A stretch of DNA of 64,000 nt from Gemmatimonas sp. UBA7669 (GTDB lineage: Bacteria > Gemmatimonadota > Gemmatimonadetes > Gemmatimonadales > Gemmatimonadaceae): positions 76,262 to 140,261 of the forward strand of contig NZ_DLHL01000028.1 in the NCBI RefSeq assembly GCF_002483225.1. Direction: 5' to 3'. The notes under the pieces are model-generated. The model was not told the origin of the DNA. It ran no database searches and worked only from the letters and a program-made list of their open reading frames with translations. A program made the translations under genes and the position numbers. Of the stretch, positions 17,577 through 26,062 are shown piece by piece. Positions within the stretch are counted from its first letter, which is position 1. The number at the start of each line of letters is the position of its first letter.

Positions 17577-19769
17577 TTACTTCTTCGCCGGCAACTTGAG
17601 CGCCACCAGACTCACGTCTTCCTGCGCGCCGGTGGCAAACACGATGTACTGCTGGCCCTTGTGCAGGAAGGTCATTGGCACGGCCGTGGTCTTGGCCGGA
17701 ATCTGCAGTGCGCCGACCTGCTTGCCTGTGGCCTTGTCGAGCGCGAACAGCTTGGGCGGCTCTCCCGGCAGTCCACCCGAGCGTCCGGTGCCGTAAATGA
17801 CCAACGTCTTGGTCGTTATGGCCTGCGCCTGGCCTCGGCCCGGCATGGGCGGAATGGTGACACCTTCGAACAGCTTGTCCCGGCTGGTCTGGCGCATGAA
17901 GCCCGCATTCGGCATCCACCAAGCCTTGTCGCCGGTCTTCATGTTGTAGGCCGTGATGCCACCGAACTGCTTGGGCTTGAGGATGGAAATGCCGCCGATC
18001 ATCGAGCCCGACGCGCGTCCCGCGAAGCCCACATTCTCCGGCTTCTTGTAGTCGGCTGGCGTGGGCAGCGCGCCAATCAAACCACAGTTGCTGGCCGGTG
18101 AGCTATACGAGAACTCCGAGCAGGGGTCGTTGAGCAGCGACGTCGTGCTGAGTCCCGTGATGCTCGCGAGATACAGCATGCCGGTTTCGGGGTCGTGCGT
18201 GGCGCCACCATCGATGTTCACGCCACCGCTTGCACCCGGCGCATACCACGCGCAGCGGAAGCCCGTGCTGTCCTTGCCGTCTCCCGCCGCGGGCGGAATG
18301 TAGTATGGCCCCATGCGGCACTTCTTTGCCAGCGCCAGCGCCGAATCCTTGATGGCCGGCGTGTAATCAATGAGATCGCTCTCCAGCAGACCCTGCTGCG
18401 TATAAGGCGCCGGCTTGCTGGGAATGGGCTGCGTGGGCGACGACTGCTCACCCGGCACCCCACTCTGCAGCACGGGCTTCTCCTCGATGGGCCAGATGGG
18501 CTCGCCCGTCACCCGGTCGAACACGTACAGCCACCCCTGCTTGGTGGGCTGCGCCACGATCTTGCGCGGACGCCCATCGATGGTGACGTCCATGATGTTG
18601 GGCGCCATGGGCGAGTCGTAGTCCCAGATGTCGTGATGCACCATCTGGAAGTGCCACTTGCGCTTGCCCGTCTTCACATCGAGTGCGACGAGCGAGTTGC
18701 CATAGAGGTTGTCGCCCGGACGATGGCCACCGTATTCGTCCATGAGCGGCATGCCCACCGGGATGTACACGAGGCCCAGCTGTTCGTCCGCCGCGTAGGG
18801 TGCCCAGGCATCGGCCTTGCCCACGCCCTTCGTGCCCTGCTTGGAGCCGTTCTTCCACGTCTCCGCGCCATACTCACCGGGCTGCGGAATCAGATTGAAC
18901 TTCCACAGCAGCTTGCCCGTGTTGATGTCGTACCCACGAATGGTGCCGATGGGATTGTTGGCGCGAATGGGGTAGTAGCCGTGAATGGACGAATTGCCCA
19001 CCACGAGTACGTTGCCCACCACCATGCCGGGCGAACTCGCAGCAATCTGCGACGTGATACCCACCGTGCCGTCGGCACCGATCTTCTTGACGGGATCCCA
19101 GCCTTCACCTGGCTTGGCTTCGCGGTACGGCGCCGCATCGGAGATGATGAGCGGACCGGAATCATCGACGGCCAGCTTCACCAGCGGATAGCCCAGCCCT
19201 TCCATCAGATCAATCGTACCGTTCTTCCCGAACGCCGGATCCGGCTTGCCCGTCTTCGCGTCAAGCGAAATGAGGTGATACCCCGGCGTGGTGACCAACA
19301 CGCGCTCCTTCGTGCCGTTGGTCCAGTACGACAGGCCACGCCCGGCAAACTGTCGCGGTGCCTTCTGCCAGCGGATGCCCTCTTCGACCTTGTACGACCA
19401 CAGCTCGCTGCCGGTCTCCGGATCGAGTGCCACCACATGGCGCTTTGTGGAGACCACCGTGAACATGCGGCCGTTGGCGTACAGCGGCGTCGTGCGATAG
19501 TACTCGTCGGGACCATGCTTGGCGCCACCCTTCCACTCCCAGGCCACCTGCAGCGAATCAAAGTTGCTGGCGTTGATCTGGTCGAGTGGCGAATAGCGCG
19601 TACTCCATTGGTCGGCGCCCCAGTGGCGCCACTCACCAAAGGCATTGCCGCGCGTGAGCGGCTTGCCGGGCTGGGCTCCGGTGGGCATGACCTGCGTGAT
19701 GAGCACACCGGCGAGTGTCGCGCCGAGTGCTGCGAAGGCAGCGTACCTGGGTATTCCACGTCGGATCAT
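17577..19769 (-). CDS. Exported PQQ-dependent dehydrogenase (quinoprotein)
   Basis: The 730-residue protein has an N-terminal hydrophobic segment (YAAFAALGATLAGVLITQVM). An eight-bladed PQQ propeller follows, with features such as WRHWGADQWSTRYSPLDQIN, YRTTPLYANGRMFTVVSTKR, ALDPETGSELWSYKVEEGIR, KRKWHFQMVHHDIWDYDSPM and QGWLYVFDRVTGEPIWPIEE. It belongs to the glucose/quinate-dehydrogenase-type branch. It lacks a fused heme domain, so electrons probably pass to a separate cytochrome c. The upstream gene on the same strand, 85 bases away, carries just such a domain. The sugar or alcohol substrate is not evident. An ATG with GGAGACC nearby supports the start. Confidence 0.92.
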   Translation of the reverse strand: MIRRGIPRYAAFAALGATLAGVLITQVMPTGAQPGKPLTRGNAFGEWRHWGADQWSTRYSPLDQINASNFDSLQVAWEWKGGAKHGPDEYYRTTPLYANGRMFTVVSTKRHVVALDPETGSELWSYKVEEGIRWQKAPRQFAGRGLSYWTNGTKERVLVTTPGYHLISLDAKTGKPDPAFGKNGTIDLMEGLGYPLVKLAVDDSGPLIISDAAPYREAKPGEGWDPVKKIGADGTVGITSQIAASSPGMVVGNVLVVGNSSIHGYYPIRANNPIGTIRGYDINTGKLLWKFNLIPQPGEYGAETWKNGSKQGTKGVGKADAWAPYAADEQLGLVYIPVGMPLMDEYGGHRPGDNLYGNSLVALDVKTGKRKWHFQMVHHDIWDYDSPMAPNIMDVTIDGRPRKIVAQPTKQGWLYVFDRVTGEPIWPIEEKPVLQSGVPGEQSSPTQPIPSKPAPYTQQGLLESDLIDYTPAIKDSALALAKKCRMGPYYIPPAAGDGKDSTGFRCAWYAPGASGGVNIDGGATHDPETGMLYLASITGLSTTSLLNDPCSEFSYSSPASNCGLIGALPTPADYKKPENVGFAGRASGSMIGGISILKPKQFGGITAYNMKTGDKAWWMPNAGFMRQTSRDKLFEGVTIPPMPGRGQAQAITTKTLVIYGTGRSGGLPGEPPKLFALDKATGKQVGALQIPAKTTAVPMTFLHKGQQYIVFATGAQEDVSLVALKLPAKK

Positions 19770-19854
19770 GCGGTCTCCGGAGTTGGCCTGTGGAGGGAAC
19801 GGAGCTTGGAGGGGAGGACCTTCAGCGGACGTTCAGAGCTTGTACAACAGACAT

Positions 19855-21792
19855 TCAGGGGTGCCGCGCGAAGAGCGGCGCGTGCTTCGTTGGCAACTGG
19901 ACGCTGGCACCGTTGCGCACACTCACGGAGTCCACACGCACGGTCTTGAGCCACTTCGGCTCGGCGTTGAGTTCAACCTTGCCGGCCGGCATGCCGTTGA
20001 GCCGCAGAATGTACGCGGTCACCCACACGTACTCGTCTTCGGTGAGGCTGCCGGGTGCCGTCTTGGGCATGGCCTGACTGAGGTAGTCATACAGGTCGAA
20101 CAAGGGGCGGCCAAACCACTTGAGCTGAAAGGCTGTGCCCTGATGCGACGCGGTGGTGTGGCAACCGAGACACATGCCGTTGAAGACTTCGCGGCCCTTG
20201 GTGGCCTGATCGGCGGTGTACACGCCCGCCATCGTGCTGCGTGGTGCCGTCTGCGCGTGCAAATTGCTGGCCGCAAACGAACTGGCCAACACCACACACG
20301 CGAGCGTGGCCGCAACGCCCGGCACCGGCGAACCGGAGACGCGAGTGGTCGAGGCAGAATGCGGCGTGGCCCAGCGCCGAATGAGGGATTCCATCAGCCA
20401 CCACACGCCGAGCATCAGCAGCGCGGCGGTGAGCCAGCGTGCCACGGTGAGAGCCAACGCGGCATCGAGTGCCGGCAGCACAAAGGGCTGTGCAGACAGA
20501 TCGGCGGCGCGTTCGCGCATCCAATGCCAGGCCTCATGCGCGACAAAGGCCGAGGCCACCAGCACGCCGGCGCGCTCAGGCACGGCGCGGCGGAAGAGTT
20601 GGTCGAGCAGAGGAACGGTCAGCACGAGCACCAGCACCTGCGCAAGTTCGACTCCGAGATTGAAGGCGGCGAGTGATACGAGGACATGACTGCCGGCGAG
20701 TTGCAGCGCATCCTGCAACGCGGCCGAAAAACCGAACCCATGCACGAGGCCGAACGCAAACGCAAAACGCCAGCGACGTTCAAGACTGGCGCCCAGCATG
20801 TTCTCGACGGCCATGAACACGATGGAGAGGGCGATGAGCACCTCCACCAGCGGCGCGAACCAGCCCGCATCGGGCGTCCAGCCAAAGGCCGAGGCCAGCA
20901 GCGTGAACGAATGGCCCACCGTGAACGCGGTCACCAACCCGATGAGCGGTCTCAGCTGACGAAACGGCAACACGAGACACAGCACGAAGAGCAGATGATC
21001 GAGTCCGCCGAGCATGTGGTGCATGCCTTCACCGACAAAGCGTGCAGCGGCATGCCACCAGCGCGGATCAAGTCGCACGGCGCCAGGATTGCCGTCGAAC
21101 GAATAGGGGCGCACGCCGCCGTCTGCGCGAACCAAATTGAGTACGGTGCTGGTGCGCACACCAAGGTGTGCCCACTGCGGTTCGATCACGAGATCACCAA
21201 CAGGCGTGGCCGTGGGCCACTCGAGCCAGACCTCGAGGCGCAATTGGCCGTGCGGCACGTTGACCGTGGTATCGAGCGGCGCCTCACGAATGGCCCGCAT
21301 GGCGTCGGCATAGCTCGCAAAGGCGCGGTCACCGGGCAGTGTGGCGCGCACGGCGACCACCTGCGCGGTGCCCAGATCACGCGCCCCGTCACGCAGGCGA
21401 ATGCCGTCGGCCACCCAAAGCCGCGCGGCGTCGGCAAGGAACGGCGCCGCGCGCGGCACGTCGAGCGCATCCTGTCCGATGAGCGGGAAGTCCACGTCGC
21501 GCACCGCATCCATGGGAATCTGCACGAGCATCCGCACCCGATCACTGAGGGGCGCCACATAGGCGCGCACCGCCACGTGCTGCGGGACCTCGTGCGCCAG
21601 CGCCGTCCGCCAGGCCACGGGCAGAACGATCGCGAGGGCGACAAGGACAGCGAGCAGTGTGCGAACAATGCGGCGCGTTGCGTGCACGGGCTGGCGGTGC
21701 ACGGGTGCTGCGTCCACGGGCGGTACGTCCACGGGCAAAACGTCTCTGGACAGATGCAGGCGGGAGGATAGCTTCGAGTTCGAAGTTACCAC
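19855..21792 (-). CDS. HupE/UreJ-like membrane protein fused to a cytochrome c domain
   Basis: The 645-residue protein has an N-terminal signal anchor, a periplasmic segment of about 180 residues and a HupE/UreJ_2-type membrane domain. That domain has the motif GLDHLLFVLCLVLP, VTAFTVGHSFTLLAS, FGLVHGFGFSAAL and FNLGVELAQ, with many membrane histidines. HupE/UreJ relatives are linked to nickel or other metal transport. After a hydrophobic helix, a C-terminal monoheme domain follows with CLGCH, and PLFDLYDYLSQAMPKTAPGS with the candidate axial Met. Start is GTG at 21792; no ATG is available and inner GTGs are possible. It is probably the first gene of an operon with the PQQ-dehydrogenase. Confidence 0.85.
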   Translation of the reverse strand: MVTSNSKLSSRLHLSRDVLPVDVPPVDAAPVHRQPVHATRRIVRTLLAVLVALAIVLPVAWRTALAHEVPQHVAVRAYVAPLSDRVRMLVQIPMDAVRDVDFPLIGQDALDVPRAAPFLADAARLWVADGIRLRDGARDLGTAQVVAVRATLPGDRAFASYADAMRAIREAPLDTTVNVPHGQLRLEVWLEWPTATPVGDLVIEPQWAHLGVRTSTVLNLVRADGGVRPYSFDGNPGAVRLDPRWWHAAARFVGEGMHHMLGGLDHLLFVLCLVLPFRQLRPLIGLVTAFTVGHSFTLLASAFGWTPDAGWFAPLVEVLIALSIVFMAVENMLGASLERRWRFAFAFGLVHGFGFSAALQDALQLAGSHVLVSLAAFNLGVELAQVLVLVLTVPLLDQLFRRAVPERAGVLVASAFVAHEAWHWMRERAADLSAQPFVLPALDAALALTVARWLTAALLMLGVWWLMESLIRRWATPHSASTTRVSGSPVPGVAATLACVVLASSFAASNLHAQTAPRSTMAGVYTADQATKGREVFNGMCLGCHTTASHQGTAFQLKWFGRPLFDLYDYLSQAMPKTAPGSLTEDEYVWVTAYILRLNGMPAGKVELNAEPKWLKTVRVDSVSVRNGASVQLPTKHAPLFARHP

Positions 21793-21854
21793 GGAGACCG
21801 CGCCTTGCGCACGGGGCTCCGTTCCCTCTGTCCAAAGGTTCCGGGAGTCCGTCC

Positions 21855-23036
21855 ATGCCGAGGTTTGTTCCGTCCGTTCGCTGGACCCTGTGGGGTGTGG
21901 GGCTCGTGGCCCTGGGGGCCGCGCAGGCCGTGCTGCACGCCAACAACGGGCAGACGGTGCAGGCGCCGCGCTTCGAGGTGGACCCGCTCTGGCCCAAGCC
22001 GCTGCCCAACCATTGGCTGCTGGGTTCGGTGATCGGCGTGGGTGTGGACAGCCGCGACCACGTGTTCATCATCCATCGCGGGGACTCCACGCTCAACCAG
22101 CGTACGGAAGCCGGCATGAAGGCCAACCCGCCCATTGCGGAGTGCTGTCAGTCGGCGCCGCCGGTGCTGGAGTTCGACCCGGCCGGCAACCTCGTGCGCG
22201 CCTGGGGCGGACCCGGTGAGGGCTACACCTGGCCCTCGTCCAATCACGGCATTTCCATTGACGCCAACGACAACGTCTGGATTGGCGGTAACGGTGCGCG
22301 TGATTCACACATTCTCAAGTTCAGCCACGACGGCAAGTTCCTGCAGCAGTTCGGCGCGCCCAATCAGGCGGCCAACAGCCTCGACAGCACGCACTTCGGC
22401 CGGGTGGCCAAGATTTCGTTCGACGACAAGGCCGGCGAGGCCTACGTCGCCGACGGCTACGGCAACAAGCGCGTGGCCGTCATCAACATGGCGAACGGCA
22501 AGGTGAAGCGCTTCTGGGGCGCCTATGGCAATGCGCCCGACGACACGCGCCTGCCGCCCTACGATCCGGCGGCGCCGCTCGCACAGCAGTTCCGCAATCC
22601 GGTGCACTGCGCCGAGCCCACGACCGACGGCCTCGTGTACGTCTGCGACCGTCCGAACGACCGCATTCAGGTGTTCCGCAAGAACGGCCAGTTCGTGAAG
22701 GAAGTGCGTGTGGCGCCCCTCACGCGCGGCGACGGCTCGGTGTGGGACATCGCGTTCTCACGCGACGCGGCGCAGAAGTATCTCTATCTGGCCGACGGCA
22801 AGAACGAGCGCGTATACGTGATGGACCGTGACAAGCTCGAGATCCTGACCTGGTTTGGCGACGGCGGACGGCAGCCGGGCCAGTTCTTCGCGGTGCACAG
22901 CATTGCCAGCGACTCCAAGGGCAACGTCTACACGACGGAAACCTATGAGGGCAAGCGGGTGCAGAAGTTCCGCTACCTCGGCGTGGGAGCGGTGAAGCCG
23001 GGGGCGCAGGGGGTGCTGTGGCCTGGCGGCAAGTGA
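21855..23036 (+). CDS. NHL/6-bladed beta-propeller exported protein
   Basis: The 393-residue protein has a signal peptide (RWTLWGVGLVALGAAQAVLH). Blades include VIGVGVDSRDHVFIIHRGD, GISIDANDNVWIGGNG, EAYVADGYGNKRVAVINMAN, LVYVCDRPNDRIQVF, YLYLADGKNERVYVMDRD and SIASDSKGNVYTTETYEGKR. This is the NHL type found in peptidylglycine lyase-like proteins, here probably periplasmic. GGGAG lies eight bases before the ATG at 21855. It is divergent from the HupE-cytochrome gene with a 62-base spacer, suggesting a shared promoter region and related function. Confidence 0.87.
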   Translation: MPRFVPSVRWTLWGVGLVALGAAQAVLHANNGQTVQAPRFEVDPLWPKPLPNHWLLGSVIGVGVDSRDHVFIIHRGDSTLNQRTEAGMKANPPIAECCQSAPPVLEFDPAGNLVRAWGGPGEGYTWPSSNHGISIDANDNVWIGGNGARDSHILKFSHDGKFLQQFGAPNQAANSLDSTHFGRVAKISFDDKAGEAYVADGYGNKRVAVINMANGKVKRFWGAYGNAPDDTRLPPYDPAAPLAQQFRNPVHCAEPTTDGLVYVCDRPNDRIQVFRKNGQFVKEVRVAPLTRGDGSVWDIAFSRDAAQKYLYLADGKNERVYVMDRDKLEILTWFGDGGRQPGQFFAVHSIASDSKGNVYTTETYEGKRVQKFRYLGVGAVKPGAQGVLWPGGK

Positions 23037-23046
23037 CGGGGAACAG

Positions 23047-23208
23047 CAAACTGCGATAGCCGTAGGGCAGAAGCCGTGTGTCGGAAGCCGTAGCGCAGAA
23101 GCCATAGGGCAGAAGCAGGAAGACGGGAGCCTCATCGAAATGGGGCTCCCGTCTTTGTTCTTGGCTTCTGCCTTGAGGCTTCCGAGATACGGCTATCGCT
23201 GTTTGCCG
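23047..23208. repeat. Family D inverted repeat surrounding a bidirectional terminator
   Basis: Both outer arms carry related text: GCGATAGCCGTAGGGCAGAA on the left, and its reverse complement spread over CTTCTGCC, AGGCTTCCGAGATACGGCTA and TCGC on the right. The left arm is itself built from three direct copies of a unit like AGCCGTAGSGCAGAAGCC. The element reaches the stop codon of the RidA-like gene. Confidence 0.75.
23120..23156. terminator. Bidirectional rho-independent terminator
   Basis: AAGACGGGAGCC (23120-23131) pairs perfectly with GGCTCCCGTCTT (23144-23155) across a 12-base loop. The stem is followed by T residues on the plus strand, and the A-T base pairs at its foot serve the minus strand. 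It lies between the convergent propeller gene (ends 23036) and RidA-like gene (ends 23209). Confidence 0.85.
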
Positions 23209-23676
23209 TTAAGGAATGACTCCCTGGCACTCTATCTCCACCTTCGCGTTCGGCACCACGAGTGCCGCCACCACCACGGTCGAGCGAGCGGGCGGATTGC
23301 TGGGGAAGAACTTCGTGTAGGCCTCGTTCATGCCGCGGAAGTCCTTCACATCCGTGAGGAACACCGTGCACTTGACGGCGTTGGCCAGCGTCGTGCCAGC
23401 CGCCTTGAACACCTTTTCGGTATTCTCCAGCGCCCGGGTCGTCTGACCGGCAATGGTGGTATCATTCGGGCTGGTACCAAGCTGGCCCGAGGCAAACAGC
23501 ATGTTGCCAAGGCGGATACCGGGGCTGAGCGTAGCACTGACACGCTGTCCTTCGCCCACCACCACCTGGCGCGCGGCGGCCTGCGCCTCGGCCAGCGTGG
23601 CAGTGGCGGCCAGCGCGGCGCATACGGCAGCCGCTGCCATCAGCCGCGTGCGAGGGGAACGTCGTGAGGGAAACAT
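23209..23676 (-). CDS. RidA/YjgF-family exported protein
   Basis: The 155-residue protein has a signal peptide (MAAAAVCAALAATATLAEAQ region) and one RidA domain: LSPGIRLGNMLFASGQLGTS, TTRALENTEKVFKAAGTTLA, VKCTVFLTDVKDFRGMNEAY and FFPSNPPARSTVVVAALVVP, ending VEIECQGVIP. The conserved arginine of imine deaminases is in NPPARSTV. RidA hydrolyses reactive enamine/imine intermediates in the cytoplasm, so an exported version probably has another role. GGAGG eight bases before the ATG at 23676 fixes the start. Confidence 0.92.
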   Translation of the reverse strand: MFPSRRSPRTRLMAAAAVCAALAATATLAEAQAAARQVVVGEGQRVSATLSPGIRLGNMLFASGQLGTSPNDTTIAGQTTRALENTEKVFKAAGTTLANAVKCTVFLTDVKDFRGMNEAYTKFFPSNPPARSTVVVAALVVPNAKVEIECQGVIP

Positions 23677-23733
23677 CGCTTTCCTCCGGTACAGGACGAT
23701 AGGTTCAGGGGACTTCTTCAGGAGACCGCCAAT

Positions 23734-23979
23734 ATGCCGATGTTCGACTTCGTCTGCACCTCCTGCCAGCACAGTTTCGAAGCGTTGGTGCGCGGCAGTC
23801 AGGTGCCCGCCTGCCCGGCTTGCGGCAGTGAGGCGCTCGAAAAGCAGATCGCCCTGCCCGCCATCAAGACCTCAGCCACCCATGGCATGGCCATGGCGGC
23901 GGCCAAACGCCGCGACAAGGCGCAGGGTCAGGAGCGGGTGCATGCCCAGCGTCAGTACGAGCTGAATCACGACGACTGA
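23734..23979 (+). CDS. FmdB-family zinc ribbon protein
   Basis: The 81-residue protein opens with the FmdB/CxxC-CxxC zinc ribbon: FDFVCTSCQHSFEALVRG followed by CPACGSEALEKQIALPAI. The tail is charged and Ala-rich. These small proteins are thought to be regulators or RNA/metal-binding adaptors, but bacterial members are mostly uncharacterised. GGAGACC precedes the ATG. It is divergent from the RidA-like gene. Confidence 0.9.
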   Translation: MPMFDFVCTSCQHSFEALVRGSQVPACPACGSEALEKQIALPAIKTSATHGMAMAAAKRRDKAQGQERVHAQRQYELNHDD

Positions 23980-24020
23980 TCATCTGCGCGCGGCGTCTGG
24001 GTCACGTGGCTCTGCCACAT

Positions 24021-24141
24021 CAGCAACTGATCATCACGAATTGCACGGAAACAAAAGACAACCACACGGATAAGATCTTTTCTTGATCAATCCGTGTGGT
24101 TGTCTGATTCTTTCGTGTTTTTCCGTGGTAGTCAGTTGCTG
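24021..24141. repeat. Family C inverted repeat between convergent genes
   Basis: The outer ends CAGCAACTGA and TCAGTTGCTG pair, and the core arms AGACAACCACACGGAT (24056-24071) and ATCCGTGTGGTTGTCT (24090-24105) are perfect complements around an 18-base loop. T-rich and A-rich tracts beside the core suit a bidirectional terminator between the zinc-ribbon gene and the ankyrin gene. CCGTGGTAGTCAGTT at 24123 recurs exactly at 33152. Confidence 0.85.
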
Positions 24142-24154
24142 ACCAACGAGGAGA

Positions 24155-26062
24155 TCAGCAGGACCGGCACTTGTTGCTGTTCTTCGATCCCAGCTTGACC
24201 AGCAAGTCCACCGTCTCAAGGAAGGGCGGAATGCGCTGCACGGGGCCGTTGGCCATGTCGGCCGTGGTCTGACCGCGGCGCGAGATGGCCTTCACGTCGG
24301 TGCCCTTGCTCATGAGGTACTCGATGAGCTCGTTGTCACCGCGCGCCGCCGCATGGTGCATCGGGTTGTAGCCGTTGTGGTCACGCGCGTTGGGGTCGGC
24401 ACCGATGGTCTCGATGAGATACTTGACCGCCGGAATCCAGGCATCGGGCGCGTGGCGATGCGAGTTGGCGGCATAGCCTTCCCCGTAGCCCACGCCTGAC
24501 GCCGCGTGAATGGGATACACCCCCGGTCCACCGTCTGGCACCGGCGGCAGCCCGCTCGGGTCACTGCTGCCCGCCGCACCCTCTTCGGGCGCCTCATCAC
24601 CCGGCAGACGTCCCACCGGCTTGATGGTGGGAATGGTCGGGTCGGCCTTGTACTGCACCAGCAGCTTCATGGCCGGGACATCCAGCCCATAAGCGGCGCG
24701 CCAGAACGGCGTGGCGCCCACGGTGTTCACGCCCAGCAGGTCGAAGTTGTACGACATGAACCACAAGTGCTTCTTGAGTCGCACGTTGGGGTCCGCCCCG
24801 GCCTTGAGCATGCGCTCCATGAGCTCGAGGTGCGAGGTCTTCTGCTGATACTGCGCCGTCGGCTGCGGATACAGCGACTTGGGCGCCCACTGCGTGTTGA
24901 TGACCGCGTAGAGCGCTGTGGCACCGGCATCACTCTGCAGCTTGACGTCCGCGCCCTTGTCCATGAGACGCGCGGCCATGTCGAAGCGGCCGTTGATGAC
25001 CGCCATGAGCAGCGGGCTGGTGTGATCGCCCTCGCTCACGTGATTCACGTTGGCACCGGCCGCGAGCAGCTTGTCGACGGCTTCATCGTGGCCTTCGCGC
25101 ACCGCAAACAGCAGCGGCGTGAGCCCACCCTTGTTGCCAATGAGTTCGCCGTACGACGGTCCACGCTGCTGGAAGCCCGTCGCCGGACGCGCCGAGTCAC
25201 CGGCCGCGCGTCCAGCAGGCGCACCCTGAGCACCCGCCGCTGGTGCTGCTCCCGCTGGCGCAGCTGCCGCCGTCCGCTGTCCAGCGGCTCCCGCAGCGGC
25301 GGCTTCCGGCGCCCGGGCTGCCGGCGCCGAGGCTGCCGCTGTTTGCTGTTGCGGCGCCTGCGGCTGTTCCGCCGCCTTCAGCGCCGCCACCTTTCGCGCC
25401 CTCGCCGTCAGCAGCGTCCGGATTTCCCGCTCCTGCTTCGGGATATCCTCAATGCGCGACGCGGCCTCGATGCCCGCACCGCGCTTGATGAGCACGTCGA
25501 TGGCATCCACACGACCGAAGGCCGCCGCCCACATGAGCGGCGTCTGGCCCCAGGCACTCTCGCGAATGTCCACCGGCACCTTGGCATCGAGCAATGCCGC
25601 GATCACTGCCGGGTTGCCGTACTGCGCGGCAAAGTGCAGCGGCGTGGCGCCACCCGTTGACGTTTCGGCCAGCGCGTTGGCGCCGTGCGAGAGCAGTAGC
25701 TTGACCACATCGGCACGGCCTTCACGCGCCGCGAGGTGCAGCGGCGTGTAGTTCCCGTTACGCGTGACGGCATCCACACGCGCGCCGGCAAACAGGAGCA
25801 CCTGCGCCGAGTTGGCGTCGCCACGGCGCGCCGCCCAGTGCAGCGCCGACATGCCGTCGGCCTGCGCGGCGTTGACGTCGTTGCCCGCACGAATGAGCGT
25901 CCGCACCTGGGCCGTGTCACCGCGCATGACGGCGTCGGCCACCGGCGACTCGGCCGGCGTGAAGCGCGCCGCTCCCAACATCAGCGTGGCGGCGCAGGCC
26001 ACCACGACCAGCGCCCCGCGTCGTGCGCGGGACGCTGACGAATGTGCCGAGCGATCAGGCAT
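24155..26062 (-). CDS. Exported ankyrin-repeat protein
   Basis: The 635-residue protein has an N-terminal hydrophobic signal (GALVVVACAATLMLGAA) and two blocks of ankyrin repeats. The N-terminal block has about five repeats (ADGMSALHWAARRGDANSAQ, GNYTPLHLAAREGRADVVKL and similar). An Ala/Pro/Gln-rich linker follows, then a C-terminal block ending in HNGYNPMHHAAARGDNELIE. The last residues hold two cysteines (CRSC). Ankyrin stacks are protein-binding scaffolds. The ATG at 26062 overlaps the DUF1552 stop by eight bases, so translation is probably coupled; an earlier GTG at 26098 is less likely. It probably works with the DUF1592/DUF1552 proteins of this operon. Confidence 0.9.
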   Translation of the reverse strand: MPDRSAHSSASRARRGALVVVACAATLMLGAARFTPAESPVADAVMRGDTAQVRTLIRAGNDVNAAQADGMSALHWAARRGDANSAQVLLFAGARVDAVTRNGNYTPLHLAAREGRADVVKLLLSHGANALAETSTGGATPLHFAAQYGNPAVIAALLDAKVPVDIRESAWGQTPLMWAAAFGRVDAIDVLIKRGAGIEAASRIEDIPKQEREIRTLLTARARKVAALKAAEQPQAPQQQTAAASAPAARAPEAAAAGAAGQRTAAAAPAGAAPAAGAQGAPAGRAAGDSARPATGFQQRGPSYGELIGNKGGLTPLLFAVREGHDEAVDKLLAAGANVNHVSEGDHTSPLLMAVINGRFDMAARLMDKGADVKLQSDAGATALYAVINTQWAPKSLYPQPTAQYQQKTSHLELMERMLKAGADPNVRLKKHLWFMSYNFDLLGVNTVGATPFWRAAYGLDVPAMKLLVQYKADPTIPTIKPVGRLPGDEAPEEGAAGSSDPSGLPPVPDGGPGVYPIHAASGVGYGEGYAANSHRHAPDAWIPAVKYLIETIGADPNARDHNGYNPMHHAAARGDNELIEYLMSKGTDVKAISRRGQTTADMANGPVQRIPPFLETVDLLVKLGSKNSNKCRSC

